Positions 53,427-63,354 are shown, numbered from the stretch's first letter. The stretch: 64,000 bases of DNA from Leucobacter komagatae (GCF_006716085.1 NZ_VFON01000001.1:2046001-2110000); one strand, 5' to 3'. Translations and numbers: made by a program. The notes: a model not told the origin generated them from the sequence alone.

Positions 53427-54206
53427 TTAATCCAGCATGTCGCTGTGGTCGATTGCAGATTCGACGGCCTCGATGATGGCGTCGATCTCGCCCTGGCGGC
53501 CACCGGCCCCCGAGAGTTCGAGCTCTTCGGCCGCGGCGAGCGTGTTCTCGCCGACGCTCACGACGAGCGTGTCGGCCGGTAGCTGTGGGAACTGCTTGCG
53601 CACTTCCTCGGCGATCTTTGCCGAGGCGACGAGGATCGCGTTGATGCGGCCCGAGTCAATGTCTTCCCGGATGTGCACGGAGGCCGGAACTCCGATGGTG
53701 CGGAACGCGAGCACCTGGGTCACGTCGTGCCCGCGCTCGATGAGACCGGTGGTGAGTACCGGCGTCGCGACGTCCGAGCGGAGCGTCAGTACGCGCAGCA
53801 CCTCGCCCGAGTCGATCTCGCTCCACTCCTTCAGCAGCTGGAAGGTCGTGTTGTTGTCTTCGTCTGGCGTGAGCGTGACGGGATACCCGGCTTCGCGGAA
53901 CGCAACGGCCGTCGCTTCCCCAACAATCGCAACTTTCGTGCGCTCGTGGAAGACGGCGTTGTGGTGCTTGAGCACGTCGGCGACGGTGGCGCTCGTGGCG
54001 GTCATCCAGTCGAACTCGCCGGCCTCGAGGGCTTTCAGCGCCTCGACAAGCTTGTCTTCCTCGCTGGTGTGGGAGAAGTCCACAAGCGGGGCGATGACCG
54101 TCTGTGCGCCGCGGTCGCGCAGCGCCTGCGACACAAGGTCGCCCCAGATTCCACCGCGTGGAACCAGCACACGGAGGCCGCCGAGCAGCTTAGCCTGATC
54201 CGACAT
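53427..54206 (-). CDS. hemD: Uroporphyrinogen-III synthase
   Basis: 259 residues; two-domain HemD fold: GLRVLVPRGGIWGDLVSQALR, FDWMTATSATVADVLKHH, KVAIVGEATAVAFREAG and NAILVASAKIAEEVRKQ (second Ser/Tyr region). It closes hydroxymethylbilane to uroporphyrinogen III. No other haem genes are adjacent except a PPO-like gene 1.4 kb away. Start at second Met (MSDQAKLL). Confidence 0.82.
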   Translation of the reverse strand: MSDQAKLLGGLRVLVPRGGIWGDLVSQALRDRGAQTVIAPLVDFSHTSEEDKLVEALKALEAGEFDWMTATSATVADVLKHHNAVFHERTKVAIVGEATAVAFREAGYPVTLTPDEDNNTTFQLLKEWSEIDSGEVLRVLTLRSDVATPVLTTGLIERGHDVTQVLAFRTIGVPASVHIREDIDSGRINAILVASAKIAEEVRKQFPQLPADTLVVSVGENTLAAAEELELSGAGGRQGEIDAIIEAVESAIDHSDMLD

Positions 54207-54416
54207 ACACCCCACATCACTCGAAAAGAACATGAACCGCGCAAGGGCGACTTCTCAAAAAATACGACCCTGCAAGAGTCGTGTGTCACCTATTCTCGCC
54301 CCGCGCCGGTCAAGACGCAAAACTGAGGGGCGCAACGACTCGATTGAAACAGACCTGTTACTCAACTGCGATCCATACCGGGTACCCTCGGCAGCTGAGT
54401 TGGCACCGCTACAGCG
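54207..54416. promoter_or_regulatory. Gap upstream of hemD
   Basis: 210 bases, less GC-rich than the surroundings; no gene, no tRNA. Must contain the hemD promoter; TTGACC on the minus strand near 54311 is a possible -35 box without a clear -10. Confidence 0.35.
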
Positions 54417-54680
54417 CTAACGGAAATTGCGACTTGCGCGCTTCGCGATTCCCCACACGATCACGCCCGCCGTTGCCGCGACCCCGACGACACCCGCAAT
54501 GAACGCGAGCGGCCGCTCGCGTTTCTGCTCACGGATGCGCAGACCCACCCGCTCGGTGGCGTCGTCGATGCGCTTCGCGTAGTTCAGCCGCTCGCTGAGC
54601 TGGCCGAGCGTGTCATAGAGCTCGGCGCGCGCGACTTCGGCCTCAGCGATTCCGAGCTGGCGCTGCTCCTGCGGGTTCAT
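54417..54680 (-). CDS. DUF3618-domain membrane protein
   Basis: 87 residues. Amphipathic helix with ELYDTLGQLSERLNYAKRIDD, the DUF3618 pattern, then membrane helix AFIAGVVGVAATAGVIVWGIA. Starts inside the previous gene's stop (four-base overlap). Envelope stress-type three-gene operon. Confidence 0.9.
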   Translation of the reverse strand: MNPQEQRQLGIAEAEVARAELYDTLGQLSERLNYAKRIDDATERVGLRIREQKRERPLAFIAGVVGVAATAGVIVWGIAKRASRNFR

Positions 54681-55189
54681 CGCGTGCCTCCGTATCCGTA
54701 TGGGGCTGAGCCCTGGCTACCGGTCGAGCCGCTCGAGCCGGTTGGGCTCGTGGGCCGTGGCCCGGTGGGCGGCTGGTGGCCGGGCTGCGCGTCGGCGTTG
54801 ATGCGGACGTCGGACAGCGCCGCCGCATCCGCACCAACCCTGTCGAGCGTCTGCTCAGGGACGGGGTTACCGCGCTTGATGAGCTTGTAGCCCGCGAAGA
54901 GCGCGCCTGCCGCGAGCAGCAGCAGTACGGCGGCTACCGTGAGCGCAGCGAGCCACCAGGGCCACACGAGCGCGAGCGCTGCGATGGCGGCGATAACGAG
55001 TGCCTGGAGCATGAAGAACACAAAGAACAGCGCGACGACGACGCCGGCAGCACCGATCCCGGCTTTCTTCGCGGCCCCGATAGCCTCGAGCTTCGCGTTG
55101 TTGTATTCGATCTTCGCGAGCGAGACAATCTGCTGCGGGAGGCGGGCGAGAAGCTCGAAGGTGCCGGCCTCATCGCGTTTGCGGCTCAT
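54677..55189 (-). CDS. Holin-X-family (phage-holin-like) membrane protein
   Basis: 170 residues. Two membrane helices (GAAGVVVALFFVFFMLQALV and WWLAALTVAAVLLLLAAGAL) after LLARLPQQIVSLAKIEYNNAKLE; C-terminal Gly/Ser/Pro-rich tail. The actinobacterial Holin_X/DUF1469 group is chromosomal, not phage. Overlaps neighbours by four bases each side. Confidence 0.88.
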   Translation of the reverse strand: MSRKRDEAGTFELLARLPQQIVSLAKIEYNNAKLEAIGAAKKAGIGAAGVVVALFFVFFMLQALVIAAIAALALVWPWWLAALTVAAVLLLLAAGALFAGYKLIKRGNPVPEQTLDRVGADAAALSDVRINADAQPGHQPPTGPRPTSPTGSSGSTGSQGSAPYGYGGTR

Positions 55190-55509
55190 GCTGAGGGCTC
55201 CTCCCCCGTGGTTCGGGAGGGCAGCTGCGCCGTCGGCGCAGCTGCCGACCGGCTCGCGGACGACTCCTCACGGTTCGGCTGCGTCGCGGCCGCAAAGGCG
55301 GACTTCGCAGCCCGACCCGCCGCGGCCTTCACGCTCTGGACCTGATCGTTCACCGATCCCTTGACCGCCGTGACGCCCTGCTGCACGAGCGGGGTCTCCC
55401 ATACGGCGATCGCGCCGCGCTTGATCTGCTCGTAGCGGGCGCGGCCAGCGCGAGTGCCCAGCACGTACCCGACCGCGGCTCCAAGAACGAAACCTACTTT
55501 GCCTTTCAT
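55186..55509 (-). CDS. YtxH-like small membrane protein
   Basis: 107 residues. GKVGFVLGAAVGYVLGTRAGRARYEQ, a YtxH-type N-terminal helix with GTRAGR, then an amphipathic helix and Ala/Ser tail. First of a three-gene overlapping operon with the holin-like and DUF3618 proteins; likely envelope integrity or stress, function unknown. Confidence 0.87.
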   Translation of the reverse strand: MKGKVGFVLGAAVGYVLGTRAGRARYEQIKRGAIAVWETPLVQQGVTAVKGSVNDQVQSVKAAAGRAAKSAFAAATQPNREESSASRSAAAPTAQLPSRTTGEEPSA

Positions 55510-55618
55510 GCCCTGCCTCCAGACCGTCGTGCTCCCAGCCTACTCTTCGCGGCCAGGCAAGATACATTCCTCATTTGAAATATACTCGGTGCGCTCGGAG
55601 CCCACCAGCGGGCCCGCG

Positions 55619-56962
55619 CTATTCGGAGATCCCGGTCAGCTTCCTGCGCAGCAGCACCGCGTGCGCTCGCGCCTCCGCGAGCGCGTAGCCGAGCTCGCCG
55701 CCGTGGAGCTCTTCGTCGGCGACGATGAGGCTTGGGAAAGCCACGGCGAGTGCGTTCCGTGCCCCACTCGAAGCCTCGCGGTCGGCGTCCGAGGCGAACG
55801 GCGCGGCGACGGTCCACCGGCGGGAGCCGCCGATCTCTGTCGCGCCCAGCGCCTGGAGCGCAGCGGCCACCGGCGGTGTCGAGGCGTTCCCGGGGGCACC
55901 CACCGGCCCGGCGAGGCGCAGTCGAGCGCCGCCGTGGGCGTCGTGGGCGGCTCGCGCTGCCCAGGTCGTACCCCCCTCAGTAGATACGAGGAAGAGGGCC
56001 TCGAAATACTCCGAAGCGGCGTCGGCGACCGCGGCGCCGTCCCACTGAATGCCAACCTCGGCATATTGCCGAACGAGCGCAGGTTGCGCGGCGCGCAGCA
56101 GCTCGCTCAGCGAGCTCGCGTCTGGGCCGGTCAACGCGGGCGCGTCGGCGACGACACCGGCGAGCGACGCAAGGTCGCCGAGCACCGCGTCGAACCGCGT
56201 GGTGGCGCCTGTCCCGTCGGTCACGGTCCAGCCGTCATCGTGCGGTTCGACGGTCGCGACGTCACCCTCGAACGGCACCGCACTGTACAGCGTGAGCCTG
56301 TCGCGCAGCTCGGTGGCGAAGGCTTGCCACCCGGCAGCGGGTTCGATGACGCGATCGCGCGCGGCGTGCGCCTCGGCCTGCAGAGCCACGGCGCCGCTCA
56401 GTGAGCCGGCCCTGGTGAGCGCCTCGTTGAGGCCGGGCTCGACGAGCGCGACCTCTGCGTCGTGCGCACGCACGCCGAAGCGCTCAAAGACGAAAGGGTC
56501 AACGAGCGTCTCGCGCAGGCCCGAGCCGAAGCGCGAGTCGACGAGCGTGCCGAGGTTCGGCTCCTTGCCGATCGTGAGCACGGGCTTGAGCCTGTCGAGG
56601 TACGCGCGCAGCGCTCCCCGCATACCGAGCACGGCAATGCAGTCCGTCGCGAGCGGCACCGGCGGAATCCCCCAGATCGCCCCCGCGGGCTCGGCAGTCC
56701 AGGAGCCAGCGCGCGAGCGGATGGCGGTCGCGCCCGTTTCGGGGTGCCGCGGAGCCGCCACGGGGTTCGGGTGGGCCTCGGGCGTGAGTGGCGCGGCCAT
56801 CTCGGCGAGCAGCAGTCGCACATCGCCGTCGCGCTCGTGCACCGCGGTCGCCGGGAGCGGGAATTCAGCGTCGGCGACGTGGATCCGTACGCCGACCTCC
56901 GCGAGGTCGAGGGCGGCGGCGTATGCGGGAATCCCGCCACCCACCAGCAGAACGTCGGTCAC
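55619..56962 (-). CDS. Protoporphyrinogen-oxidase-like flavoprotein
   Basis: 447 residues. FAD motif DVLLVGGGIPAYAAALDLAE, and a long amine-oxidase/PPO-like domain. The GIP variant of the G-x-G-x-x-G loop and lack of a clear C-terminal FAD signature make it a divergent member; it may be a paralogue rather than the true haem enzyme. GTG overlaps the CPBP stop by four bases. Confidence 0.7.
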   Translation of the reverse strand: MTDVLLVGGGIPAYAAALDLAEVGVRIHVADAEFPLPATAVHERDGDVRLLLAEMAAPLTPEAHPNPVAAPRHPETGATAIRSRAGSWTAEPAGAIWGIPPVPLATDCIAVLGMRGALRAYLDRLKPVLTIGKEPNLGTLVDSRFGSGLRETLVDPFVFERFGVRAHDAEVALVEPGLNEALTRAGSLSGAVALQAEAHAARDRVIEPAAGWQAFATELRDRLTLYSAVPFEGDVATVEPHDDGWTVTDGTGATTRFDAVLGDLASLAGVVADAPALTGPDASSLSELLRAAQPALVRQYAEVGIQWDGAAVADAASEYFEALFLVSTEGGTTWAARAAHDAHGGARLRLAGPVGAPGNASTPPVAAALQALGATEIGGSRRWTVAAPFASDADREASSGARNALAVAFPSLIVADEELHGGELGYALAEARAHAVLLRRKLTGISE

Positions 56963-58194
56963 AGCGCGCCGTACCTGACCGGTGCTGCCGCGGGCCGCCA
57001 CACCCGATCGATGCGCTCGCGCCCGTAGCCGTGCTTTCGGAAGATGCGCACGACAAGCCACGCGAACAGGGCGAGGCCGACGATCTCGCCAATGACGGAC
57101 TCTGGGCCGCCCGAGCTCTCGACCTGGCCGGTGCTCGCGCTCATGCCCGCGGCCATGAAGCCGAAGGCGGCGATGTTATTGATGACGTGGATCGCGATAG
57201 CGGCCTCGAGGCCGCCCGTCTTCCAGGTGACCCAGGCCGCCGTAAGGCCCATCAGGCCCACCGCGAGGAGGCCCCAGATGTCGTAGATGTGCATCGCCGC
57301 GAAGGCAAACGTCGACAGCCCGATCGCGAGCCACGGGGAGCGCATCCACGAGCCGAGTACCTGCAGGAACAGTCCGCGGAAGACGACCTCCTCAGCGGCA
57401 GCCTGGAAGGGCACGAGTACGAGCACGATGACGAACGAAATGAGTGCGGCGGTCGCGTTGAACTCGGGGGCATCGGCGGCGAGCGTCGTGTCCGTCGCTG
57501 CGCCGCTCGCGCCCTCCATCACCATCCCGGTGAGGATCCCGACGCCGTTCATCACGATGACCGAGAGCACGGCGGCGCCGGTGGTGCGCAGCAGCAGCCC
57601 CCAGCGGATCTTCGCCGCAACAGACCACACACGGCCGGTCGGGCGGATGCCGAGCGCGAGCATCGCGAGGATCACCGCGGGGATCATGAGCGCGATCGTG
57701 CCGAGGTTCAGCACCATCGAGAGGGGGTGCTGTGTGTCGAGGATCGGGGCGACCTGCATGAACAGGGCGTCATTCACGTAGTCGGGGTCGAACGCGACGA
57801 GAAGCGGCATGAGCGCGAGCGAGAACGCGATGTTCATCGCGAAGTAAATGCTTGCCGCAAGAACGAGCACAACGAGCGGCTTCCACCACGCGTAGCGCGG
57901 CGCACCGCGGTAAAGGCGGTGGTACTCGAGCGGCTCGGTCTCAACCTCCACGAGCTGCGGCTGGGGCTGGGCCCAGGCCCACTGCGGCGAGACGCCGGGC
58001 TGGGGCGGCAGCGGCGGCTGGCCGGGCTGCGGGGGCAGGTACTGCGGCACGCCCGGCTGCGGGTACCCGGCCTGCGGGGCGGGAACCCCGGGCGCGGGTG
58101 CCTCAGGGTGAGCCGGCGCTGGGCTCGGCTCACCCTGGGGCGTTGCCCCTCCGGTGTTAGGCGTGTGACCGTCGATCGGTGGGGGTTGCGTCAT
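56959..58194 (-). CDS. CPBP-family intramembrane protease
   Basis: 411 residues. Cytosolic N-terminus of about 100 residues is Pro/Gly/Gln-rich. Six to eight helices follow; CPBP motif 1 is AAAEEVVFRGLFLQ (EExxxR), motif 2 STFAFAAMHIYDI (FxxxH), and late HVINNIAAF (HxxxN). Rce1-like glutamic protease; bacteriocin or regulatory roles known in relatives. GGGAG before ATG; operon with glyS. Confidence 0.9.
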   Translation of the reverse strand: MTQPPPIDGHTPNTGGATPQGEPSPAPAHPEAPAPGVPAPQAGYPQPGVPQYLPPQPGQPPLPPQPGVSPQWAWAQPQPQLVEVETEPLEYHRLYRGAPRYAWWKPLVVLVLAASIYFAMNIAFSLALMPLLVAFDPDYVNDALFMQVAPILDTQHPLSMVLNLGTIALMIPAVILAMLALGIRPTGRVWSVAAKIRWGLLLRTTGAAVLSVIVMNGVGILTGMVMEGASGAATDTTLAADAPEFNATAALISFVIVLVLVPFQAAAEEVVFRGLFLQVLGSWMRSPWLAIGLSTFAFAAMHIYDIWGLLAVGLMGLTAAWVTWKTGGLEAAIAIHVINNIAAFGFMAAGMSASTGQVESSGGPESVIGEIVGLALFAWLVVRIFRKHGYGRERIDRVWRPAAAPVRYGAL

Positions 58195-58205
58195 TGTGCT
58201 CCCTG

Positions 58206-59591
58206 TTACGCGCCGCGAAGACGCTCTGCGAGGTAGGCGTGCAGCTCGGCGCGCGGCACGCGCTCCTGCTGCATGGTGTCACGCTCACGCACGGTCACCG
58301 CGTTGTCTTCGAGCGACTCGAAGTCGACCGTGACGCAGAACGGGGTGCCGATCTCGTCCTGGCGGCGGTAGCGGCGGCCGATCGCGCCCGAGTCATCGAA
58401 GTCGATGTTCCAGTCCTCGCGGAGCTCCTGAGCGATCTCACGAGCGAGCGGCGAGAGCTTCTCATTGCGGCTGAGCGGGAGTACCGCGGCCTTGACGGGC
58501 GCGAGGCGCGGGTCGAGGGCGAGCATGGTGCGGGTATCGGTGCCGCCCTTCGCGTTCGGCACCTCCTCCTCGCGGTACGCGTCGACGAGGAACGCCATGA
58601 GCGAGCGGGTGAGGCCCGCCGCGGGCTCGATGACGTACGGCGTGTAGCGCTCGTTCTTCGTCTGGTCGAAGAAGCTGAGGTCCTTGCCCGAGTGCTCCGA
58701 GTGCGTGGTGAGGTCGAAGTCGGTGCGGTTCGCGATGCCCTCAAGCTCGCCCCACTCGCTGCCCTGGAAGCCGAACTTGTACTCGATGTCGGCGGTGCGC
58801 TTCGAGTAGTGCGACAGCTTTTCCTGCGGGTGGTCGTAGAAGCGGAGGTTGTCGCGGTCGATACCGAGGTCGACGTACCAGTTCATCCGCTCGTTCATCC
58901 AGTATTCCTGCCACTCTTCGTCGGTGCCGGGCTCGACGAAGAATTCCATCTCCATCTGCTCGAACTCGCGAGTGCGGAAGATGAAGTTGCCGGGCGTGAT
59001 CTCGTTGCGGAAGCTCTTGCCGATCTGGCCGATGCCGAACGGGGGCTTCATGCGCGCCGACTGGAGAACGTTCGCGAAGTTCACGAAGATACCCTGAGCG
59101 GTCTCGGGGCGGAGGTAGTGGAGGCCTGCCTCATCGTCAACCGGGCCGAGGTACGTCTTGAGCAGGCCCGAGAACGCGCGCGGCTCGGTGAACTGGCCGC
59201 GGGTGCCGCAGGCGACACAGACGATCTCGGAGAGCCCGTCCTTCGGCTCGCGGCCCTTCTTCTCCTCGAACTCCTCGATGAGATGGTCTTCGCGGTAACG
59301 CTTGTGGCAGTTCAGGCACTCCACGAGCGGGTCACTGAAGACCTCGACGTGGCCCGAGGCCTCCCAGACGCGCTTCGGGAGGATGACGCTTGAGTCGATA
59401 CCGACGACGTCGTCGCGGCGCTGAACCATCGCCTTCCACCACTGGCGCTTGATGTTCTCCTTGAGCGCGGTGCCGAGCGGGCCGTAGTCCCACGCAGAAC
59501 GCGAACCACCGTAGATTTCACCTGCCTGGAAGACGAAGCCGCGGTGGCGGGCGAGAGAGATGACCTTATCGAGGCGGGACTGTTCAGCCAT
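58206..59591 (-). CDS. glyS: Glycyl-tRNA synthetase (single-chain type)
   Basis: 461 residues, alpha2-type class II synthetase. [19 protein letters not shown] near the start; motif 2 in [28 protein letters not shown]; motif 3 in [15 protein letters not shown]-terminal anticodon domain. A zinc ribbon (CLNCHKR with CVACG) sits at about 98-152. First gene of the glyS-CPBP-PPO operon. Confidence 0.96.
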   Translation of the reverse strand: MAEQSRLDKVISLARHRGFVFQAGEIYGGSRSAWDYGPLGTALKENIKRQWWKAMVQRRDDVVGIDSSVILPKRVWEASGHVEVFSDPLVECLNCHKRYREDHLIEEFEEKKGREPKDGLSEIVCVACGTRGQFTEPRAFSGLLKTYLGPVDDEAGLHYLRPETAQGIFVNFANVLQSARMKPPFGIGQIGKSFRNEITPGNFIFRTREFEQMEMEFFVEPGTDEEWQEYWMNERMNWYVDLGIDRDNLRFYDHPQEKLSHYSKRTADIEYKFGFQGSEWGELEGIANRTDFDLTTHSEHSGKDLSFFDQTKNERYTPYVIEPAAGLTRSLMAFLVDAYREEEVPNAKGGTDTRTMLALDPRLAPVKAAVLPLSRNEKLSPLAREIAQELREDWNIDFDDSGAIGRRYRRQDEIGTPFCVTVDFESLEDNAVTVRERDTMQQERVPRAELHAYLAERLRGA

Positions 59592-59737
59592 GTGAGTTTC
59601 ACTCCAAGGGGCAGACGGGGATCTTGGGCAAGTGCGGCGGCGTCAGCCGCGCGCACACCGCCCCAGTTTAGCCTGCCTCGGCTAATCGCACCTGGCTGGC
59701 TCGCCCGCAAGGCACCTTCTCAGCCTCGGCTGACGCG

Positions 59738-60685
59738 CTAGGCCGCGGGCCACTCTCCGAGCACGATGTTCTCCGGCCGCTCGCCCGCGCGCAGGTGGGC
59801 GATCTGGCGCTCGATGAGCGCGACCATGCGGGGCATCATGGCCGTCGAGTCACCACCGGCGTGCGGCGTGATCAGCGCGTTCGGGAGGGACCACAGCGGG
59901 TGATCCTGCGGAAGCGGCTCGGGGTCGGTGACGTCAAGCGCCGCCCGCAGTCGGCCGGCGGTGAGCTCGGCGACGAGCGCGTCGGTGTCGACGAGGGGCC
60001 CGCGGCCAACGTTCACGACGAGCGCGTCGTCTGGGAGTGCGGCAAAGGCCTCGGCGCCGAGCAGGCCGCGCGTTTCGTCGGTGAGCGGGAGCCCGAGCAT
60101 GAGCACCTCAGCCTGCGGGAGCAGGGCGTGCAGTTCGTCAAGGCCGTGGACGTGCACGGCGTCGCCCGCCGCATTTACCTCGTCGCGCGCGGTCCGCGCG
60201 AGCCGCGTGATCTTGGTCTCGAACCCGGCGAGGCGCGCCTCGATCGCCTTGCCAACGCCACCGTAGCCGACGATGAGCACTCGCCGATCGGCGAGGCTCG
60301 GGAAGGTCTGGAGGTCCCACTTCCCCTCGAGGCCATCGCGGATGAACCGAGGCAGCCCGCGCTGCGCGGCGATGGCGAGCCCCACCGCGAGCTCAGCGGT
60401 GGCGGCCTCATGCACCGAGGTCGCGTTCGCGAGCGGGTAGCCGCTCGGCAGGTACTTTTCGATGCCGTTGTAGCCGATCGACTGCCACTGGACGAGCTGG
60501 GTTGACACCTCGGAGAGGTTCGCGAGACGGCGGATGCCGCCCCAGTACGGCGGGATGACGATGTCGATGTGGGCTCGGGGCGCTGGGCCCTCGACGTCCC
60601 ACTCAACAAACTCGACACCTTCGAGTTCGCGGGTCGCTTCCCACAGGTCGGGATCGGTCGGCAGTGACACAACGAAATCGCTCAT
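59738..60685 (-). CDS. D-isomer-specific 2-hydroxyacid dehydrogenase
   Basis: 315 residues. NAD motif RVLIVGYGGVGKAIEARL; substrate Arg in VNVGRGPLVDTDAL; Glu in DVTDPEPLPQDHPLW; catalytic His in ITPHAGGDST. Full catalytic set. Reduces a 2-keto acid, substrate unknown. Confidence 0.93.
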   Translation of the reverse strand: MSDFVVSLPTDPDLWEATRELEGVEFVEWDVEGPAPRAHIDIVIPPYWGGIRRLANLSEVSTQLVQWQSIGYNGIEKYLPSGYPLANATSVHEAATAELAVGLAIAAQRGLPRFIRDGLEGKWDLQTFPSLADRRVLIVGYGGVGKAIEARLAGFETKITRLARTARDEVNAAGDAVHVHGLDELHALLPQAEVLMLGLPLTDETRGLLGAEAFAALPDDALVVNVGRGPLVDTDALVAELTAGRLRAALDVTDPEPLPQDHPLWSLPNALITPHAGGDSTAMMPRMVALIERQIAHLRAGERPENIVLGEWPAA

Positions 60686-60694
60686 GGCCTCAGT

Positions 60695-61660
60695 CTAGGG
60701 GCCGACCATCTCCCGGAGCTCGCGCACGAAGAACTCGATCGTGGCACGCGACTGCGCAGCCGCGTCAGCCGTTTCCGTCGGCCGGTTGAGGTAGCCGTGC
60801 ACGGTTCCCTCTTCGACCCGGCTGGAGACGGTGACGCCCGCGGCTCCGAGCTGCTCGATGAACTCCTCACCCGAGGCGCGCAGCTCGTCGGCGTCGGCGT
60901 TCACGACGATGGTTGGCGGCAGCAGCGCGAGCCGCGCGGCAGGCAGCTCACCCGCGACGGCGGGGCCCCCAGCCACCTCACCGATCCGGTCGGAGCCGAG
61001 GTAAAAGTCGTACATCTCGGCGATGCGGTCGGCCCTGAACCTGCGCGCCTCGGGCAGCGCGGCGACCGCGTCAGCGAGCCGCGGGTCGGCCCGCTGCACG
61101 CGGTGCAGCGTCGGGTATTCGAGGATGAGCGCATCCGCCGCGCGGTCGGGGTGCCGATCGCGCTGGTCGAGCGTCGCGAGCACCGCAAGGTGCGCCCCCG
61201 CGCTCGCGCCACCAACGACGAGCGGCCCGTCGTACTCCGCGCCCGCCCAGGCGACGACCGCAGTGACGTCGTTCGAGGGCGCTGGGGCCTTCACGGTCTC
61301 GCTCGCGAGCACGTAATCGACGGAGACCACTCTGAGACCGGCCTCGGCGAAGCTGCGCGACACCCAGTCGGCCTCGGGCCAGTCGAGCGTGCCGCGCACG
61401 AACGAGCCGCCGTGCGCCCAGACGAGGGTCGCCCAGGGGGTCGCCCCACCGCCCGGCTCGTAGGTGCGGACGGGGATCGATCCGGATCCTACGCGGTTCA
61501 CGGCGCCGGGCACCGCTCCGCCCGGGCCCGCGACCTCGACGGACGTGATGTGCACTCCGGCCACGGGCTCTTCTCCTTCAGTGTCGCCTGGCGCGCAGGC
61601 CGAGAGGGCGAGCGCGGCGGCGAGCGCGAGAGGCGTTGCCTGTCTCAACGTTCGCCGCAT
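60695..61660 (-). CDS. Secreted alpha/beta-hydrolase lipoprotein
   Basis: 321 residues. Signal ends in lipobox LALSAC. Hydrolase core: oxyanion HGG in VWAHGGSFVRG, nucleophile VGGASAGAHLAVLA (GxSxG), Asp in VVNADADELR and His in EGTVHGYLNRP: the HSL/carboxylesterase class. Divergent from the next hydrolase, 40 bases apart. Confidence 0.9.
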   Translation of the reverse strand: MRRTLRQATPLALAAALALSACAPGDTEGEEPVAGVHITSVEVAGPGGAVPGAVNRVGSGSIPVRTYEPGGGATPWATLVWAHGGSFVRGTLDWPEADWVSRSFAEAGLRVVSVDYVLASETVKAPAPSNDVTAVVAWAGAEYDGPLVVGGASAGAHLAVLATLDQRDRHPDRAADALILEYPTLHRVQRADPRLADAVAALPEARRFRADRIAEMYDFYLGSDRIGEVAGGPAVAGELPAARLALLPPTIVVNADADELRASGEEFIEQLGAAGVTVSSRVEEGTVHGYLNRPTETADAAAQSRATIEFFVRELREMVGP

Positions 61661-61700
61661 TGCCCCAGTATATTTGCGCTCCGTGCGCCAGAATGGAGCC

Positions 61701-62585
61701 ATGAACAACCAGCACTCGCAGGGACGCCGCGACTTCACCTACACCGATGAGCACGGCATCGAGATCAGCGCGTACGCCTGGCTGCCCGACCAGAGCTCGC
61801 GCCCCGAGCCGATCGGCGCCGTGCAAATCTCGCACGGCATCGGCGAGCACGCGCTGCGCTACGACGAGTTCGCGCGCTACCTGAGCCGCGCCGGTATTGC
61901 CGTCTACGCCAACGACCACCGCGGGCACGGCGAGACCGGGCGCAAGCAGCACGGGGGCGAGCTCGCGCTCCTCGGCAAGCTTGGGCCCGGCGGACTCCGA
62001 GCGGCGGAGGCCGCGATCCGCCAGCTCACCGGCATCATCCGCGCAGAGCACCCGGGGCTCAGGGTCGCGCAGTTCGGGCACTCGTGGGGCTCGCTCATGA
62101 CCCAGCGCATCCTCAACGAACACCCGCGCCAGTGGGAGGCGGTCGTGCTCTCGGGCAGTGCGTATCGGACACCGCGCTTCATGGAGAGCGGGGCGCTCAA
62201 CGCGAGCTGGGCGCACGAGGAGAACGCGACGGGGTTCGAGTGGCTGAGCCGTGACCCCGCGACCGCGGCCGCGTTCATCGCCGACCCCCTCTGCTTCGAG
62301 GCGAACATCTTGAAGCTCTTCGGCGTGAGCGACGGCCTCCGGCTGTTTGGCACGCCTGGCCCGGGGCTCGCGGTCGACGTCCCGCTGCTCATCGTCTCGG
62401 GCAGCGACGACCCCCTGAGCCGAGCTGACGGGCTGAGCCGCCTCGCCGACGCATACCGCGCCCGCGGAGTCCGCGAGGTCGCGCTGAAGGTCTACCCGGG
62501 CGCGCGCCACGAGATCTTGAACGAGACCAACCGCGACGCCGTGTACGCAGACGTCGCGACCTGGCTGCTCGAACACCTCGAGTAG
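61701..62585 (+). CDS. Alpha/beta hydrolase (lysophospholipase-like)
   Basis: 294 residues, serine aminopeptidase S33 type. VQISHGIGEHALRYDEFARYL, YANDHRGHGETG, nucleophile QFGHSWGSLMTQ, Asp in LIVSGSDDPLSR, and His in YPGARHEILNE. Monoacylglycerol or lysophospholipid esterase; cytosolic. TGGAG site. Confidence 0.92.
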   Translation: MNNQHSQGRRDFTYTDEHGIEISAYAWLPDQSSRPEPIGAVQISHGIGEHALRYDEFARYLSRAGIAVYANDHRGHGETGRKQHGGELALLGKLGPGGLRAAEAAIRQLTGIIRAEHPGLRVAQFGHSWGSLMTQRILNEHPRQWEAVVLSGSAYRTPRFMESGALNASWAHEENATGFEWLSRDPATAAAFIADPLCFEANILKLFGVSDGLRLFGTPGPGLAVDVPLLIVSGSDDPLSRADGLSRLADAYRARGVREVALKVYPGARHEILNETNRDAVYADVATWLLEHLE

Positions 62586-62597
62586 TGGGGCGCGGGG

Positions 62598-63284
62598 TCA
62601 GCCGAGGTCGAGGCGCTCGTAGCCCGCGAGCAGGATCCGCTCGGCGAGGAACAGGTAGTCCTTGAGCTGCGAGGCCGCCTGCTCGGTCTGCCCCGCTTCG
62701 AGCAGTTCGACGATCTCAAGGTTCCGTTCGAGGAACGGGGCGTGGAGGTACTCGGGGTCGTCGATGAGCCCGAATGCGAGCCTGAGCTCGGCCGTCAGCT
62801 GGCCGTAGAGCCGGTTCAGGCGCGGGCTGTCGGCCAGCTCGAAGATCGCCTGGTGAAAGCGGATATTCGCGCCGGCGATTGCCGGCCAGTCGTCTCGTAG
62901 GCGAAACTCGAGGGCTTCCTCGACCGCGGCGCGCATCTTCGCGAGCGCCGGGTGGCGGGGCAGTGCCTCGGCGACAGCCTGGCACTCGATGAGCCGCCGC
63001 ACGCGGTAGACGTCGATGATCGTGTTGATGTTGGGAATCGCGACGCACGCGCCGCGGTGGGGCACCTGCGTGATGAGGCCCTCTTGGCTGAGCGTGCGAA
63101 ACGCCTCTCGCAGCGTATTGCGCGAAACGCCGAGTGACTCGGCGAGCTTCGCCTCGGGCACGCGGTCGCCCGGCTTGAGCTCTCCGTCGGCGATGCGACC
63201 GCGGATCTCTGCCGCGGCCTCCATCGCTCTCGACACTGCCACGGTTTCGCCGTCAACTGGCGAGGTGTGGCGTGGCGACGACAT
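62598..63284 (-). CDS. GntR-family (FadR-type) regulator
   Basis: 228 residues. wHTH: PEAKLAESLGVSRNTLREAFRTLSQEGL; FCD effector domain with metal-site FHQAIFELADSPRLNRLY. Divergent from the NRAMP-like gene with two inverted repeats between, its likely target. Confidence 0.9.
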   Translation of the reverse strand: MSSPRHTSPVDGETVAVSRAMEAAAEIRGRIADGELKPGDRVPEAKLAESLGVSRNTLREAFRTLSQEGLITQVPHRGACVAIPNINTIIDVYRVRRLIECQAVAEALPRHPALAKMRAAVEEALEFRLRDDWPAIAGANIRFHQAIFELADSPRLNRLYGQLTAELRLAFGLIDDPEYLHAPFLERNLEIVELLEAGQTEQAASQLKDYLFLAERILLAGYERLDLG

Positions 63285-63318
63285 GCGTGAAGTGTAGCAA
63301 GCGCACCGCATTCCCAAG

Positions 63319-63354
63319 GATTGTTGAGCAATCTATCTTGCATTGTTCAAACAA
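63319..63354. promoter_or_regulatory. Two short inverted repeats, GntR operator candidates
   Basis: GATTG-N5-CAATC (63319-63333) and TTGTT-N2-AACAA (63343-63354) lie between gntR and the transporter; both contain the TTGTT core. Confidence 0.6.

Noticed and set aside
54207..54416. tRNA or small RNA gene in the gap before hemD
   Set aside because: No cloverleaf, no CCA-end or T-arm consensus could be found by eye.
54677..55189. Prophage remnant because of the holin-like protein
   Set aside because: This holin family is a normal chromosomal member of small envelope operons in actinobacteria, and no other phage gene is near.
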